This document shows positions 54,058 to 64,000 of a DNA stretch of 64,000 bases, in pieces; positions within the stretch are counted from its first letter, which is position 1; every line of letters starts with the position of its first letter. The notes beneath the pieces were generated by a model. That model did no database searches. It was not told the DNA's origin and saw only the letters and a list, made by a program, of their open reading frames with translations. Source of the stretch: Microcyclospora pomicola (taxonomy: Eukaryota > Ascomycota > Dothideomycetes > Capnodiales). A program made the translations under genes and the position numbers. The DNA lies in the NCBI GenBank assembly GCA_002786065.1, contig NHNY01000002.1, positions 1,364,001 through 1,428,000 on the forward strand. The letters are read 5' to 3'.

Positions 54058-57030
54058 GATCTCAATCCACGACGAGAACGTCGTGGTGGCGGTCGCGAAG
54101 AGTACCACGGCAATATTGGGGTCAGTTTGTGGTGACGAAAGATGTTTCAGGTATATCCACTTGCTAGTTCAACCGCACGGACCAGATCGTCTTCTGCGTT
54201 GCGCCTGGTCGAGCGTCGAGCTTCTGGAAGGCAGCTGAAGCCAAATGTTCACATGGCACATGGGCGATAGGACAGACGAAAGTTTTGAGCGGCGTGAGTA
54301 TTACTACTGATGTGGTAGTGATGGGTGTAATTATTGGGGTTGTAGCATACCTTACGCAAAAGAGTGGTGACCTTGAATTCCGCAGGCCACCCGGCTGATG
54401 CGATGCTGGGCATTGCCTCCTTTGTTCTTCTGCGTAAGCTCCACTTCCACTCAGCTACATGACCGAGGAATTTTAAGTGCTACAGCGACTGAGTTGGACG
54501 TTTCGGTCCCTGGAGTCTACTTATGATCGAAATCAATGAATGAAAGTAGGAGGAACGTCCGGAATTCCAAAGTATGTTACGTGACTCAGTCTTTGGGACA
54601 GACTACCTTATGCTACAAAATCCTGAATCGCTGGATCGAGGGCAATCATGAGACTGGCAGAGTGATCCAAGATCATACACAGGAAACCGTGGCTTTGTCG
54701 AATTGCAGGGTTGCGAGAGGCAAACTAATCTCTGCTCTACAACACCAGCTGGGTGTAAGCCTCCCAGTCGACCGACGAATTGCGCAAAGAGCGGATGGGC
54801 AACGAGAACTGTGATTCTCTCGTTTTTGTTCGCGCACTGAGACTTCATGAGTATGGTATCCCTGTAGTCAAAGTCAGTGTTCCTGTGATAAGAAAGTCAA
54901 TAACATGAACAGCAAAACGTGTCTCGCGCATTCACTTCACTAGATACTCTTCTGTCGGTGGATTGGTGTGTCATAGGGACATATCAATGGGTCTACTGAT
55001 CAGGTAAAAATCGCAAGCGATCATGAATTGGCGTATGTGCGAGCACATTGGTCTGATTGTGGACGGCGACCGTAAAGTCCCCGCGTTGATGAACCTCGCG
55101 CTTGGTGTCGGTCATGCCTCTTTTGCTCGGTGCGCGTCATCGCGTAATGCCAGCTCGAGCAATGCCAGCTCCAAGTGTCGCCTAGGCAAGACTCGCCACA
55201 GCAACCATTGAGATTTCGAATCCATGGTAATATGCACAACCCCGAAAAGCCTCTCGGAGACGAAGTGGCCTCCCGTGGCTCAAGTCTGACGAGTGGAGTC
55301 TCGACAGTGCTTGATCGATGGAGTTGAATGTTGTAGGAGGGAAAAGGCCGAGGAACAATGCGGCTCGCATGTGCAATCCAGGCTTCCCATGTTGGAACCG
55401 TGATTTCGCAGCTGCTTACGGCCGATCCGCGTCCTCATGACGCCTTTCAGGCAATGTCGACTGCATGCCAAGGACCGAGAAAAGCTATCGCATTATTGCA
55501 CCTGCACTTCTGCGTAACCGAGACCTGGCAAGTTCTTGATTGCCTGCTGTGGGGGTTGGGTTCACGAGGGATGCAGGTGAAGGTACTCCCCGGCGGGGCG
55601 GTCGAGGGCGGCGAGCGGAAGTGGATAGAGTTCGCTTAGCCCCTATATCCTCTGGAAATATGCCGACGGGCTGCAGCAGCATTGAATTGGATTGTGCTTG
55701 GATGGACACCGCTGTTCAGGTTCTTTAGTCGTTGACTGCAGCTCCCCGTGCACGTACATTGGTCCACGATGGCATCGGAGAGCATGCCGGTGTAGATCAA
55801 CGCCGGCCGGAAATGGCCACACGTTGGAGATTCTGTGAAAGGTCCAGCTGTCGACCGTGGAAGAAACGCGAGGGAGGTAGTTAGGCGAGGCTGAGTATGA
55901 CTATCATGGTCATAACAGGAAGGTCGTACGACTCCGTAATAGGCCTGTACGAGGGACAGGGAGCCGGCGAAGATTCTGTAGTACGACCGACCTACATGTA
56001 CGAATATGGAGGGCAGAATCGCATTCGAGGATCGTAACCGCACCGTGTAGAGCTGATGGATGCTTCGCAGTACTCTAGATGCCTCGGAACCCGCTCCAGT
56101 CAGATGCTTCTCGCGGTCTCTTCTGGATCTTCTCTCGGCGTTCTACCCTGGTCGCTAGTCGTCAACTATGCGCAGAGCCCGCATTCGGCGTTGGCCCCCT
56201 AGTCGTCGGACGGCGGTGGTCCTCTTCCAGACGCTGCGTCAACAGGAGCTGCTTTGCCCAGTCCGGTCGATGAGTGGCTCGCATCTGCACCTGCGTCTGC
56301 TCATTTCGCGATTGCATTGGCGATTGCGCCAATCTGCCAGTGCTCCGAGCAACCTACTGCACGCCATCCTGGTCGGCCGAAAGCTTGTCTCGCTGGCCCT
56401 GGACGAACTGACATCGTGGCGGCACGGCTTCTCCTTGTTGCCGTGTGTTAGCTACCGCTGCCGGGGCTGTCGCAACATCCCGAGCTCACCCTAACCACAT
56501 CTGCTTCCACTACAGTATCACCAATATCTTATCATCACTCACCTCCAGCCCTACGCTCCCGCTCCCTCATTCTTCATGCTCGTTCCCTTGACTCCCGCTC
56601 TCATCCTTCGCGTACATCCATTACCCAGCATACCTGTACATGTCTCTTCCGACCACCGCTGTTGACTGTCACCGCCGAGTTCCCCGAGCGCCTTCACCCC
56701 TGGAACCACCTCGCCGAACTCCGCTAGCATCCGTGGGATCAGGGTCGAGACTGGGCTGAATAAAATACCCGGGGCAGCGACATCTGCGCATTTCCTACGA
56801 CCATCGCCGTAGCCTGTCCTGGGCTCTTCCGCCTCATTCCTTTGGTCAAGTTCCCTGGCACCACGATAAGAGAAAGAATGGACTCAGAACGGCACGCTTG
56901 AAGGTGCAGCGCGCGTGCGAATCAGCTCGATAGCATTCAGTGCGGCCGATCGAGGAAGGTCGACCAGCTATTGTTCGGGCTACCGGAGAGTATCATTCGA
57001 AGCTGAGCAGCTACTGCGGTTTCTTCTTCC
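54058..57030. other. long intergenic region, leader of the HSF gene at its right end
   Basis: Promoter of ski2 at the left; TACCTTAC at 54348. No recognised gene in 54.3-56.0 kb; short frames there have no protein-like composition. About 56.5-57.0 kb is C-rich and probably promoter plus 5' leader of the HSF-type gene. Confidence 0.5.
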
Positions 57031-59011
57031 ATGGCCACCCTGGCGGAGTCGCCCCGACGGAGCCCTTTCCCTGTCGACCCTCACGGCTACTCAGCGACCA
57101 CTCCCAAAAGTCTGCCCATATTGTCTGCGGCTGTCACGCTGCCTTCGATCGCCATGGTGGACCAAATGGATATCAGTCAGCCACAGAGTAGTGTGATGGG
57201 CCCACCGCCGCAGCACAGTCCAATGGCCAATGGCGAAAGGGCACAGGAGCAACACACACCCTCCCAGATTGAGCACCATACGGCCAACGGGAACAATGCC
57301 CACCCCGTCGGTGCTGCCGCGGCCGCTCAGCAGCCTAAAGTGGTCCAGACTGCATTCATACACAAACTATACAAGTTCGTCCCCAATTGAGCACATCCAA
57401 AAGTCAGGCTAACGTTGTCAACAGCATGCTCGAAGACCCAAGCATACAGCATTTAATATCATGGTCCAGCACCAACGAAAGTTTTGTCATGTCCCCCTCA
57501 TCCGAGTTCTCGAAAGTTTTGGCGTAGGATTCCCTTGTCTTCACCACTAAGACCAATGCTCATAAGACGCAGGCAATATTTCAAACATACCAACGTATCT
57601 TCTTTCGTGCGCCAACTTAATATGTATGGGTTCCACAAAGGTATGAGAGTCTGCACTCAAGCTGTCATCTTTCTAGTACTGATTCTGCTGTCCAGTCAGC
57701 GATGTGTTCCATACCGGTTCTCCCGATGCGCCGCTGTGGGAGTTCAAACACGGTGCAGGCAACTTCAAGCGCGGCGATCTCGTGGGCCTGCGAGAGATCA
57801 AACGTCGAGCCTCTCGTCATGCCCTCATTCATCGCGATTCGTTCTCAGCGCCCACACCCAAGGTTCCACTACCTCCACCATCAGGACCGCCTATGGAGGC
57901 TATGCAAGACCCTCTCGAGAATCGACTAGGCATGATCGAATGGACTTCACACGAACTCATGACTCGACTCTCACGGACCGAAGAAGCCTACACCACCATG
58001 GCCGCCACCTGCCAAGCACTTCTTGATGGCTTATCCCGATGCCACCAATGGAACCAGGAATTATCGTCGCATATCCTGACTCTAGTGCCAGACCCTGAAA
58101 ATCCGGTACATCGCGATGTATCTGCCATGCGGCAGGACATTCAGCGCCGGGTGGAAAGTCTGCGCTCCTTAGAGTCACCAGATGGATCTTTCGGGCTCAA
58201 GCAATCATTCTTCCCAAACAATAACGGTCTTCCGAACGACGCAGGAATGTCACCGCGACAGCGACCCTGCGATGATACACGTCGGCCATCACTTCAGGGC
58301 ATTCATTCACTCGGAAGATCGAACACGATACGAGCTACAGTACCACAGCATCTTCAAATGTCGCCTCGCCGCTACGGATCCATTGGTGGGCCTGGATCCT
58401 ATTCGCCAACATCATCACGAAACACTGGCCCATCGCTTCCTCCTCCTCCTGCCCCCGCACAACCTCAGCAAACGCAACCATCATCGCAACAGCCGCATCC
58501 ACTGTCGAACATGTCTTCCCCTCCAGGTCTACCGCGTCGACATACCTCAGCCGACATCCGTTTGGCAGGCTGGCAAGGGGGCCAGCCGCCTCCAAATTAC
58601 ACTCAAAAGAGCTCGCCTTACGCGTCTGGTCAGTCCTCAACTGTTTGGCCCTCATCGCCGCGCACTGCTGCTGCTTCCGGTGACCAACAATTACAAGACG
58701 CCCTTGCGCAGTACGAGCTGCCCCGTGTGACGCATAATGGCTCTCATCAACCTTCCCCGCCCAACTCTCACGACAGCAACGTCCCACCTTTTGCCAACAG
58801 TTTTGGCAGCAGCTACGGCAACAACGACTCCGGCTGGCAACTTCCTGGCCCGCGATACCCCTTCCGCGGACTTGAGACTCCCGGCCCACCTACCCGCCGC
58901 AGCAGCATGGCCAGCAACGTCCACTCGCTCCTCAATCCGGCCGTCACGGCGGAACGCGAAGACGAGGATGAAGAGGCTCCTGACGAACGAAAACGAAAAC
59001 GATTACAATGA
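57031..59011 (+). CDS. HSF-type transcription factor (Sfl1-like)
   Basis: Four exons: 57031-57374, 57425-57523, 57573-57640 and 57696-59011, with introns of 50, 49 and 55 nt; 609 codons, 608 residues. The heat-shock-factor DNA-binding domain at about 102-205 is broken by all three introns: VVQTAFIHKLYN|MLEDPSIQHLISW, FSKVLA|QYFKHTNVSSFVRQLNMYGF, then HK|VSDVFHTG and PLWEFKHGAGNFKRGDL. The recognition helix SSFVRQLNMYGFHK is intact. A helical region follows (about 240-300, RLGMIEWTSHELMTRLSRTE) where HSFs carry their oligomerisation domain, then a long Pro/Ser/Gln tail and a basic end (ERKRKRLQ). The WEFKHGAGNFKRGD block is closer to Sfl1/Hsf-like repressors than to Hsf1 or Skn7 (no receiver domain). 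Start could also be a later in-frame ATG (MVDQMDIS...). Confidence 0.92.
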
Positions 59012-59715
59012 TCGATGGAGAGCGAGCGGCATGCCTCGTCTCGACGCTTTTGCAACTTAGGCGCGCTACCCGCCGAATTACGTTCCGAATCTGCTTCTCT
59101 GTCAAAGCAAGCACCACATTTCTGCAATCTCATCCGCCTCACCATGTTCTCACTTCCTTGCCGAAATTTGATCTACTTCGCAACCGCCCTGTATAACCTA
59201 ACCACTTTCTTGCGAGTTTTGCTTCTATTTTGAAAAATCACGACTGTGCACTCAGACAGCTAGGCAAGCTGTTGATGAACGTACATTGGAAAGAATCGAA
59301 AACCCTGCATACCGATGCGTGCGCGCACAAAATGTACACATATTATGGACCAGCCAGGAGGACGACTTGGAGAAGCGCAACATTGTAGCAGTAGACAGTG
59401 ACGACATGCATGACCTTTTATATCAAGCTTTCACACGACTTCAGCTTACCTCTCTCTCTCTTCCCACGTTGTGATGCATTTCACAAGCAAAAGAAGAGTT
59501 TTGGTGATGGGAAGTGTTGAGGCCAAGAAGACGATCAAGAAGTATTGAACACTGGAAAGCACGTGAACAATTGATGGAAACTTGATTGGGATGATGGATA
59601 TATGCCTAAATCATGGCACGGGGATAGAATCCGCGCTGTACAGCCCATGAGAGCACCGTGCCCAAAACGCCGTCATCGCTTATAAAAGAACTCTTTGATC
59701 ATGTACATAAATTGT
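59012..59715. other. convergent intergenic gap
   Basis: 3' flanks of the HSF gene (+) and atg15 (-). No gene seen. Confidence 0.5.
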
Positions 59716-61793
59716 TCATCGCAAGTCGTGCTTCGCATCGTGTTCACTGCTCGCCACCCATGATCGACACGTGCCATACCAGTGCCGTGCGGTGCATCTC
59801 CGTCCAGTGACGGGCGAACTTTGGTCTGTGCTCGTTGGCGTGGGTGTAGTATATACGACGGTGGAAGACGGGAGGGCGGCGGTCGTGGATGTGGGATCAT
59901 TGCAGCCGAACCAGCCTGGTGTCAAGCAGGTGGTGCTTGACGAGGATGTTGTGGTTGCTGTCGCAGATTTCGGGGAGGAAGTCGAGCTGGAGGATGTTGT
60001 CGTTGTAGTGGTGGTGGTCGATACGGGATCCTTGCAGCCGAACCAGCCGGGCGTCTTGCACGTCGAAGTTGAGCTTGAGCTGGTCGAGGTGCTGGAAGTG
60101 GTCGTTGTCGTTTGCGTCGTCGTTGTCGCGGTTTTGGTACCACTGGACGTGCTTGTCTCATCCAAGCAGCCCCACCATCCGGGTGTTTTGCACGTTGCTG
60201 TTCTCGTCCGAGTCGATGATGTGGATGAGCTTCGCGAGCTCGTGATCGGCTCGCTGCTATTGCTTTCGAAGAACTTCCAGTTGTTGCAATCGTGGCACTC
60301 GATGTCTTCGTCGCAAATAGGCACTGTATCGTACTTGTCGAGCACGTCCTTGATGACATTGGAAATCTTGTGCGTTCCAATGCCCACCCGCCAACCTAGA
60401 TCATTCACTGTGTCGTAGATACAGGTCTTGCCAGTGTGACACACACCCTGGAAAGCGTAGCCTGCTATAGAGCAGAATGATGTTGCGCCATTGCAGGAAC
60501 CCATATAGATTGGGTCAGCGGTGTGTCCTATGTGGTGAATTGGGATGTCAAATCGAGATTGGTGCGAACCAATATGGTAGCCTGGGGGTGTGGGCAGACC
60601 CAGCCGGGAAGCCGCCAATGCATCTGGAAATGCCTCGTATGTGATGGTTGGCAAACCGTAAGTCAGTCCGAGCATCGAGCTCACCACTCCTCCAAGCGAG
60701 TGACCAGCCAACCAAACTTCCGACTTCGGATATCGCTCGGTGACATTGTGGTAGAGATCACGGACGGCCCAATAATAATGGCTTTTCTCCCGCAGCGACT
60801 TCACCAGACAGGTATTGTTACAAGTGTATGCAGAGGTCATACAGTCGCATACGGTCTTCCAGGTCAGCTGCCCGCCTTGTCCACAGCAGCAGGACCCAAA
60901 GAGGTTGTCATTCAGCTTATCGTTCCCAGTAGTGTCGATACCGTCAAAAACAGCCGGGGAGGTTCCTGCGATACCAGAGTTTAGCGTGTCGACCTCCAGC
61001 GCATCAAGAGGCCAAACAGATGTACCTTTCAAACCAATCACAACCGTTCCATTCGTTTCATCGGCATAGATGTGACCGCGCAAGCCGTCTGCTTCCCATC
61101 CGAAATCGTCGGTGTAGTTGAAGCCTCCACCGACAGGTATCCAGTCCAACGACCCGCGCGCCTGGATATATGCGTTTGCGGCCATCCGAGCGAAGCTTAG
61201 AATAGTCTCCTTATCAGTTGTATTTGGCCCTGCGACTTCATCAATCGTCCAAGCAGAAGATGGCAGATCTGGTGTTGTGCCATGTATATCGTGATATGCC
61301 AGGATCCTGTCAACATCCGCCTTCTCGCGGTTTACTAGCCTTTGTACGTTCGCCGAAACAGCTTTGGTCCGCAACATCGTAGGAGCATCGTCGTAAGTCT
61401 GTCCATAATCGCTAGTGACCTTGAACGCTGTGTCGTGTCGTACATCCAAGTAGCGATGTAGCTTGGGATATTTATGACCACCGTAGTGGTGCATCTGCCG
61501 GAGTGTCTGAAACCCTGCGTGTCAGCGGCTTAAAAACACAAGATGTCGTGACCCAATCTTACAAAAGTGCGCTCTCCCAAGCTCTTCACCGGCGGCCCTT
61601 GCTCGTACGAATCCGGCCCGCCCAAGAGCGGGCTCCGGTACTGTCCTCTGTCATATGCGGGTCTTGCTGCGTGAACATGTTTGCTGAAAGTGGCGACGAA
61701 TAGCAGTATGGCGAATGCAAGGCTACTGCCAAACATGGTAGGTTGTCGAAGGCGAGTCTCTCGAGTTGACGGCGTCGCGCTGAAGCATCGCAT
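59716..61793 (-). CDS. atg15: autophagic-body lipase Atg15
   Basis: Two exons, first exon ending at 61563 and second 61506-59716 (56-nt intron, GTAAGA donor). Two plausible starts: ATG 61793 (MRCFSATPSTRE) or ATG 61736 (MFGSSLAFAILLFVATFSKH), the latter giving a clean signal anchor and 654 residues. Class 3 lipase fold: YLDVRHDTAFKVTSDYGQTY near the N-terminus, HIYADETNGTVVIGLKGTSV, the Cys-rich insert (GSCCCGQGG, CDCMTSAYTCNNTC) typical of Atg15, the nucleophile VWLAGHSLGGVVSS (Ser about 327) and HHIGHTADPIYMGSCNG carrying the catalytic Asp. Atg15 travels through the MVB pathway to the vacuole and dissolves autophagic bodies. The C-terminal 160 residues are Thr/Ser linkers with three C(K/L)TPGW(W/F)GC units. 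Confidence 0.95.
59925..60200 (-). repeat. three CxTPGWxGCxD units with Thr/Ser linkers in atg15
   Basis: Units CKTPGWWGCLD, CKTPGWFGCKD and CLTPGWFGCND recur about every 43-45 codons, separated by Thr/Ser-rich linkers that are likely O-glycosylated in the vacuole lumen. Confidence 0.85.
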
Positions 61794-62535
61794 TGATGGC
61801 AGGAAGAAGTATATGGGTAGGCAGAGGAAGGTGACCAACTTCACCACTCTGAGCAAGCTTTCGACTGATCTGAGGAGTTGAAGTTGGGTGAAGTTAGGTA
61901 TTGTTGGTGGTCGGCGGCGAAGGCAACAACAGACGAAGCATTGTCACATGCACGCGATACCGTCATGCATGCTCTCATCACGTGCTTATCTAAGCATTAC
62001 GATCGACAGACATCGGGAGGGACGCAATAACTATTTGGTACTGTGCTTATATCGCATATATACCCCAGCCAGTATCAAAGATATGGATGAGTTGATCTGA
62101 CCCGCAATAAATCCTGCTCATACGAATCTGTCAAGCTCCATGGACAACTGCAGTGAGTGGAGTGCTCCAACTGTCACTTGCAGCGAAGATCGTGCTATCT
62201 TATCAGGATGGTTGATGCCTTAAGGCTGAACCTGCACGATGCGGGCATCTACTACTAAAGATACATCATTACTGCACTTCATCCCAGCCTTCCGCCGTAT
62301 CACGCTCCATTTACCATATATTTCTGCTGATCCAGGCTGGCACTGGACAGACTCACTCGCTTCTACACCTTCACACGACTGGACATGTAGCTGTGCCGTG
62401 ACGACTTGTCTCAGTCCTCCACGTGCCACCGTACGAGCTTCGTAAGCTTCGACATGACAGATAACTGCTAGTTGCTATCTTTGTCAAGACATCTGCAAAG
62501 TCTCTGCTCGTCACCTTCGAATACTATACTAGAAA
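61794..62535. other. divergent promoter region
   Basis: Between the divergent atg15 (-) and VPS9 (+) genes. No gene recognised; an additional short 5' exon of the VPS9 gene cannot be excluded (CTAG acceptor just before its ATG). Confidence 0.5.
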
Positions 62536-64000
62536 TGCTCGAGGATAAGAAGAGGGCCGCGAGCGATGCTCGCCCTCGCCCTCTACATACATCAGCATCG
62601 TTCTCACGGATGGACGCTGCACAGTCTCCAGCCTCGCCTCGTAAGAGAGCTAGTACCTTACAAGAGGCCGGGATCCCTGCTATCCCTGTTGCAAGAAGGA
62701 TAGACACCTCGCCAGAGCTGGCAGGGAAGCGGCAGATAGCAGACGTCTTTGAGACTAACGAGGATGAAGAGCAATCCCCGGCCAGCACGCAAACTCCACA
62801 CCCGGAGCTTAAGTTGCCCAGCACCTTCGAAGAGCTCCCGATTGAGATCAGAAGCTTGACCGAGCGCTTTCTGGATAGTCTCTCGGCGAAGATACACCCT
62901 ACACCCCTGAGCGCTGATGCTCTGTCTAGCATGTTCCAGGATTTCTATGAACGAGCTGCATCAAATATTGCAACCCACATTGCCACGTTGTCTGCTCGGA
63001 TAGGTCGCGAGAAGAAAAGTCCGGCCGGATCGAAAGCCCCAGCGAAAGGAAGATCTCGGGCCGGCTCAGGTGCCAGTAGAGGTGAAAGCCCTGCTAGTAA
63101 CGCGGGCGGAGAGATGCTCACACCAACGGAAGTCGCTGGCAGGAGAAAGGCACGACGGCTGCTCGAGCTTCGAAGACTGGCACTGGAAGATGCTGTAGAA
63201 CGTGTGGTATGTGAAAAGGTGTACGATAGGATCTGGAAGCATAGGAGCACCGATGATGAGGCTCGAGATGAAAAGTTGAGATCACGGACCGCTGCATTAT
63301 CATTGGTGGGGATTGGATTGAAAGAGCTGCATATGGACTCTGATCCGGTCAAGGCAGACGTGAGGAAGACTGCGGAAGAGAAGGAGAGCGAGATCTATCA
63401 GTCCCTCGCTGGCGCAAGAGAAGCCTTGCAACAAATGGATCAGGAGCACTACCCACTCGGGAAAATGCAACTGCTTACTGCCGCCCACAAAAGTATTGTT
63501 GAAACGCTTACGTCTCTGTTTCCATCTTCGTCATCCGCCGATGAAGTGCTTCCGACACTTATATACACACTCATCACTTGTCCTCCGGAGGGGATAAGTG
63601 CTGTCAGCAACCTGAAATTCATCCAACGTTTTCGAACAGAAAGTAGAGTTGACGGTGAGGCGGCATATTGCCTGGTCAATCTTGAAGCCGCTATCTCGTT
63701 CCTCGAAACTGTCGATCTATCCTCCTTACGCTCTGATGAGCTACCGCAGGGTCCCCCCAAATCGTCCAGCAGTAGCAATGGACCTCCCACGCCGACCGCG
63801 GAAAAGAGCTTGTCTCTATCATCTCCTGCTCCAGAGCTTGACAACTCGTCCCTCTCGCCACTCACCATATCATCCGACGACGCAAGCCCTGGTACGCTTG
63901 GACGCAACAAGGCATTGCCGAGCCCACGGACACCATCGACTCCCATGCGGCCGGGAATGCAGCACCGTCGCATCTCCTCGCTAGTACAGCAGCAGGCCGA
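62536..64000 (+). CDS. VPS9-domain Rab5-type guanine nucleotide exchange factor, 3' end cut by window
   Basis: Open frame from ATG 62536 (MLEDKKRAASDARPRP) to the right edge, 488 codons without a stop. Order: disordered Ser/Pro/Arg N-terminus to about 85; a conserved helical block (STFEELPIEIRSLTERFLDS, then SSMFQDFYERAASNIATHIA) about 95-150; then, from about 200, the VPS9 region: RRKARRLLELRRLALEDAVE, VYDRIWKHRSTDDEARDEKL, RTAALSLVGIGLKEL, QMDQEHYPLGKMQLLTAAHK, SSADEVLPTLIYTLITCPPE, AVSNLKFIQRFRTES, AAYCLVNLEAAISFLETVDL. The DE..P..IY and NL..I..FR motifs define VPS9 exchange factors. These load GTP on Rab5/Ypt51-type GTPases at early endosomes. The tail beyond about 395 is disordered and continues outside. 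Confidence 0.9.

Noticed and set aside
55636-56043. 135-codon minus-strand frame
   Set aside because: Cys/His/Arg-rich composition typical of chance translation, no start or splice context, no family resemblance.
1-64000. CRISPR arrays, rRNA genes, transposon ORFs or virus-like elements
   Set aside because: Scanned for regular direct repeats, integrase, transposase, reverse-transcriptase and capsid-type motifs in all translated frames; none seen.

Overview
This is a 64 kb piece of nuclear chromosome from a filamentous ascomycete (Pezizomycotina). The evidence is short GT-AG introns (about 49-102 nt, often with a CTAAC/CTGAC-like branch site), fungus-specific families (Did2, Tad2, Ski2, Atg15, an Sfl1-like HSF factor, fungal HMG-CoA synthase, an Msy1/Msy2-type MscS channel), low-complexity Ser/Pro/Thr-rich tails and about 50% GC. 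A Dothideomycete is my best guess from the look of the proteins, but nothing here proves the class. There are no operons, CRISPR arrays or rRNA genes, and I recognised no virus-like element or transposon ORF.

Layout. 0-6.5 kb: 3' nine tenths of TOR kinase (+). 6.9-8.4: tail-anchored conserved fungal protein (-). 9-9.8: unresolved candidate gene (+). 10-11.9: SANT/SAP-like nuclear protein (+). 13.1-16: EF-hand MscS channel (+). 16.4-17.2: ESCRT-III protein Did2 (+). 17.8: intron-containing tRNA-Asp (+). 18.8-19.7: tRNA adenosine deaminase Tad2 (-). 20.8-23.2: single-pass membrane protein (-). 24.7-26.2: HMG-CoA synthase (-). 27.1-27.7: secreted CHRD protein (-). 28.8-29.4: oligoribonuclease (+). 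29.4-32.7: gene-poor stretch with one plausible small gene, coding-like fragments and an inverted 48-nt repeat. 32.7-33.7: medium-chain dehydrogenase with one in-frame stop (+). 34.3-35.7: coiled-coil protein (-). 36.2-37.2: peroxisomal MaoC hydratase (-). 37.6-39.1: PHD-finger protein (-). 40.2-43.8: HSL-type lipase/esterase with a very long tail (+). 44.8-46.5: PA-TM-RING ubiquitin ligase (-). 47.7-49.9: repeat-bearing protein with a GNAT-like region (+). 50.2-54.1: Ski2 helicase (-). 57.0-59.0: HSF-type transcription factor (+). 59.7-61.8: Atg15 lipase (-). 62.5-64: VPS9-domain Rab exchange factor, cut by the window edge (+).

Most genes are housekeeping and independently transcribed. Several touch one theme, growth signalling and membrane turnover: TOR represses autophagy, Atg15 digests autophagic bodies, Did2 and VPS9 proteins act in endosome-to-vacuole traffic, and a PA-TM-RING ligase works on endomembranes. 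I see no sign that this clustering is more than chance. Exon boundaries were read by eye from splice consensus plus frame closure; in every multi-exon model marked with high confidence the exon lengths sum to a multiple of three. The least ordinary material is the gene-poor island at 29.4-33.7 kb, the fast-evolving repeat gene at 47.7 kb, a recurrent intergenic octamer (TACCTTAC), and expanded low-complexity inserts in HMG-CoA synthase and Atg15.
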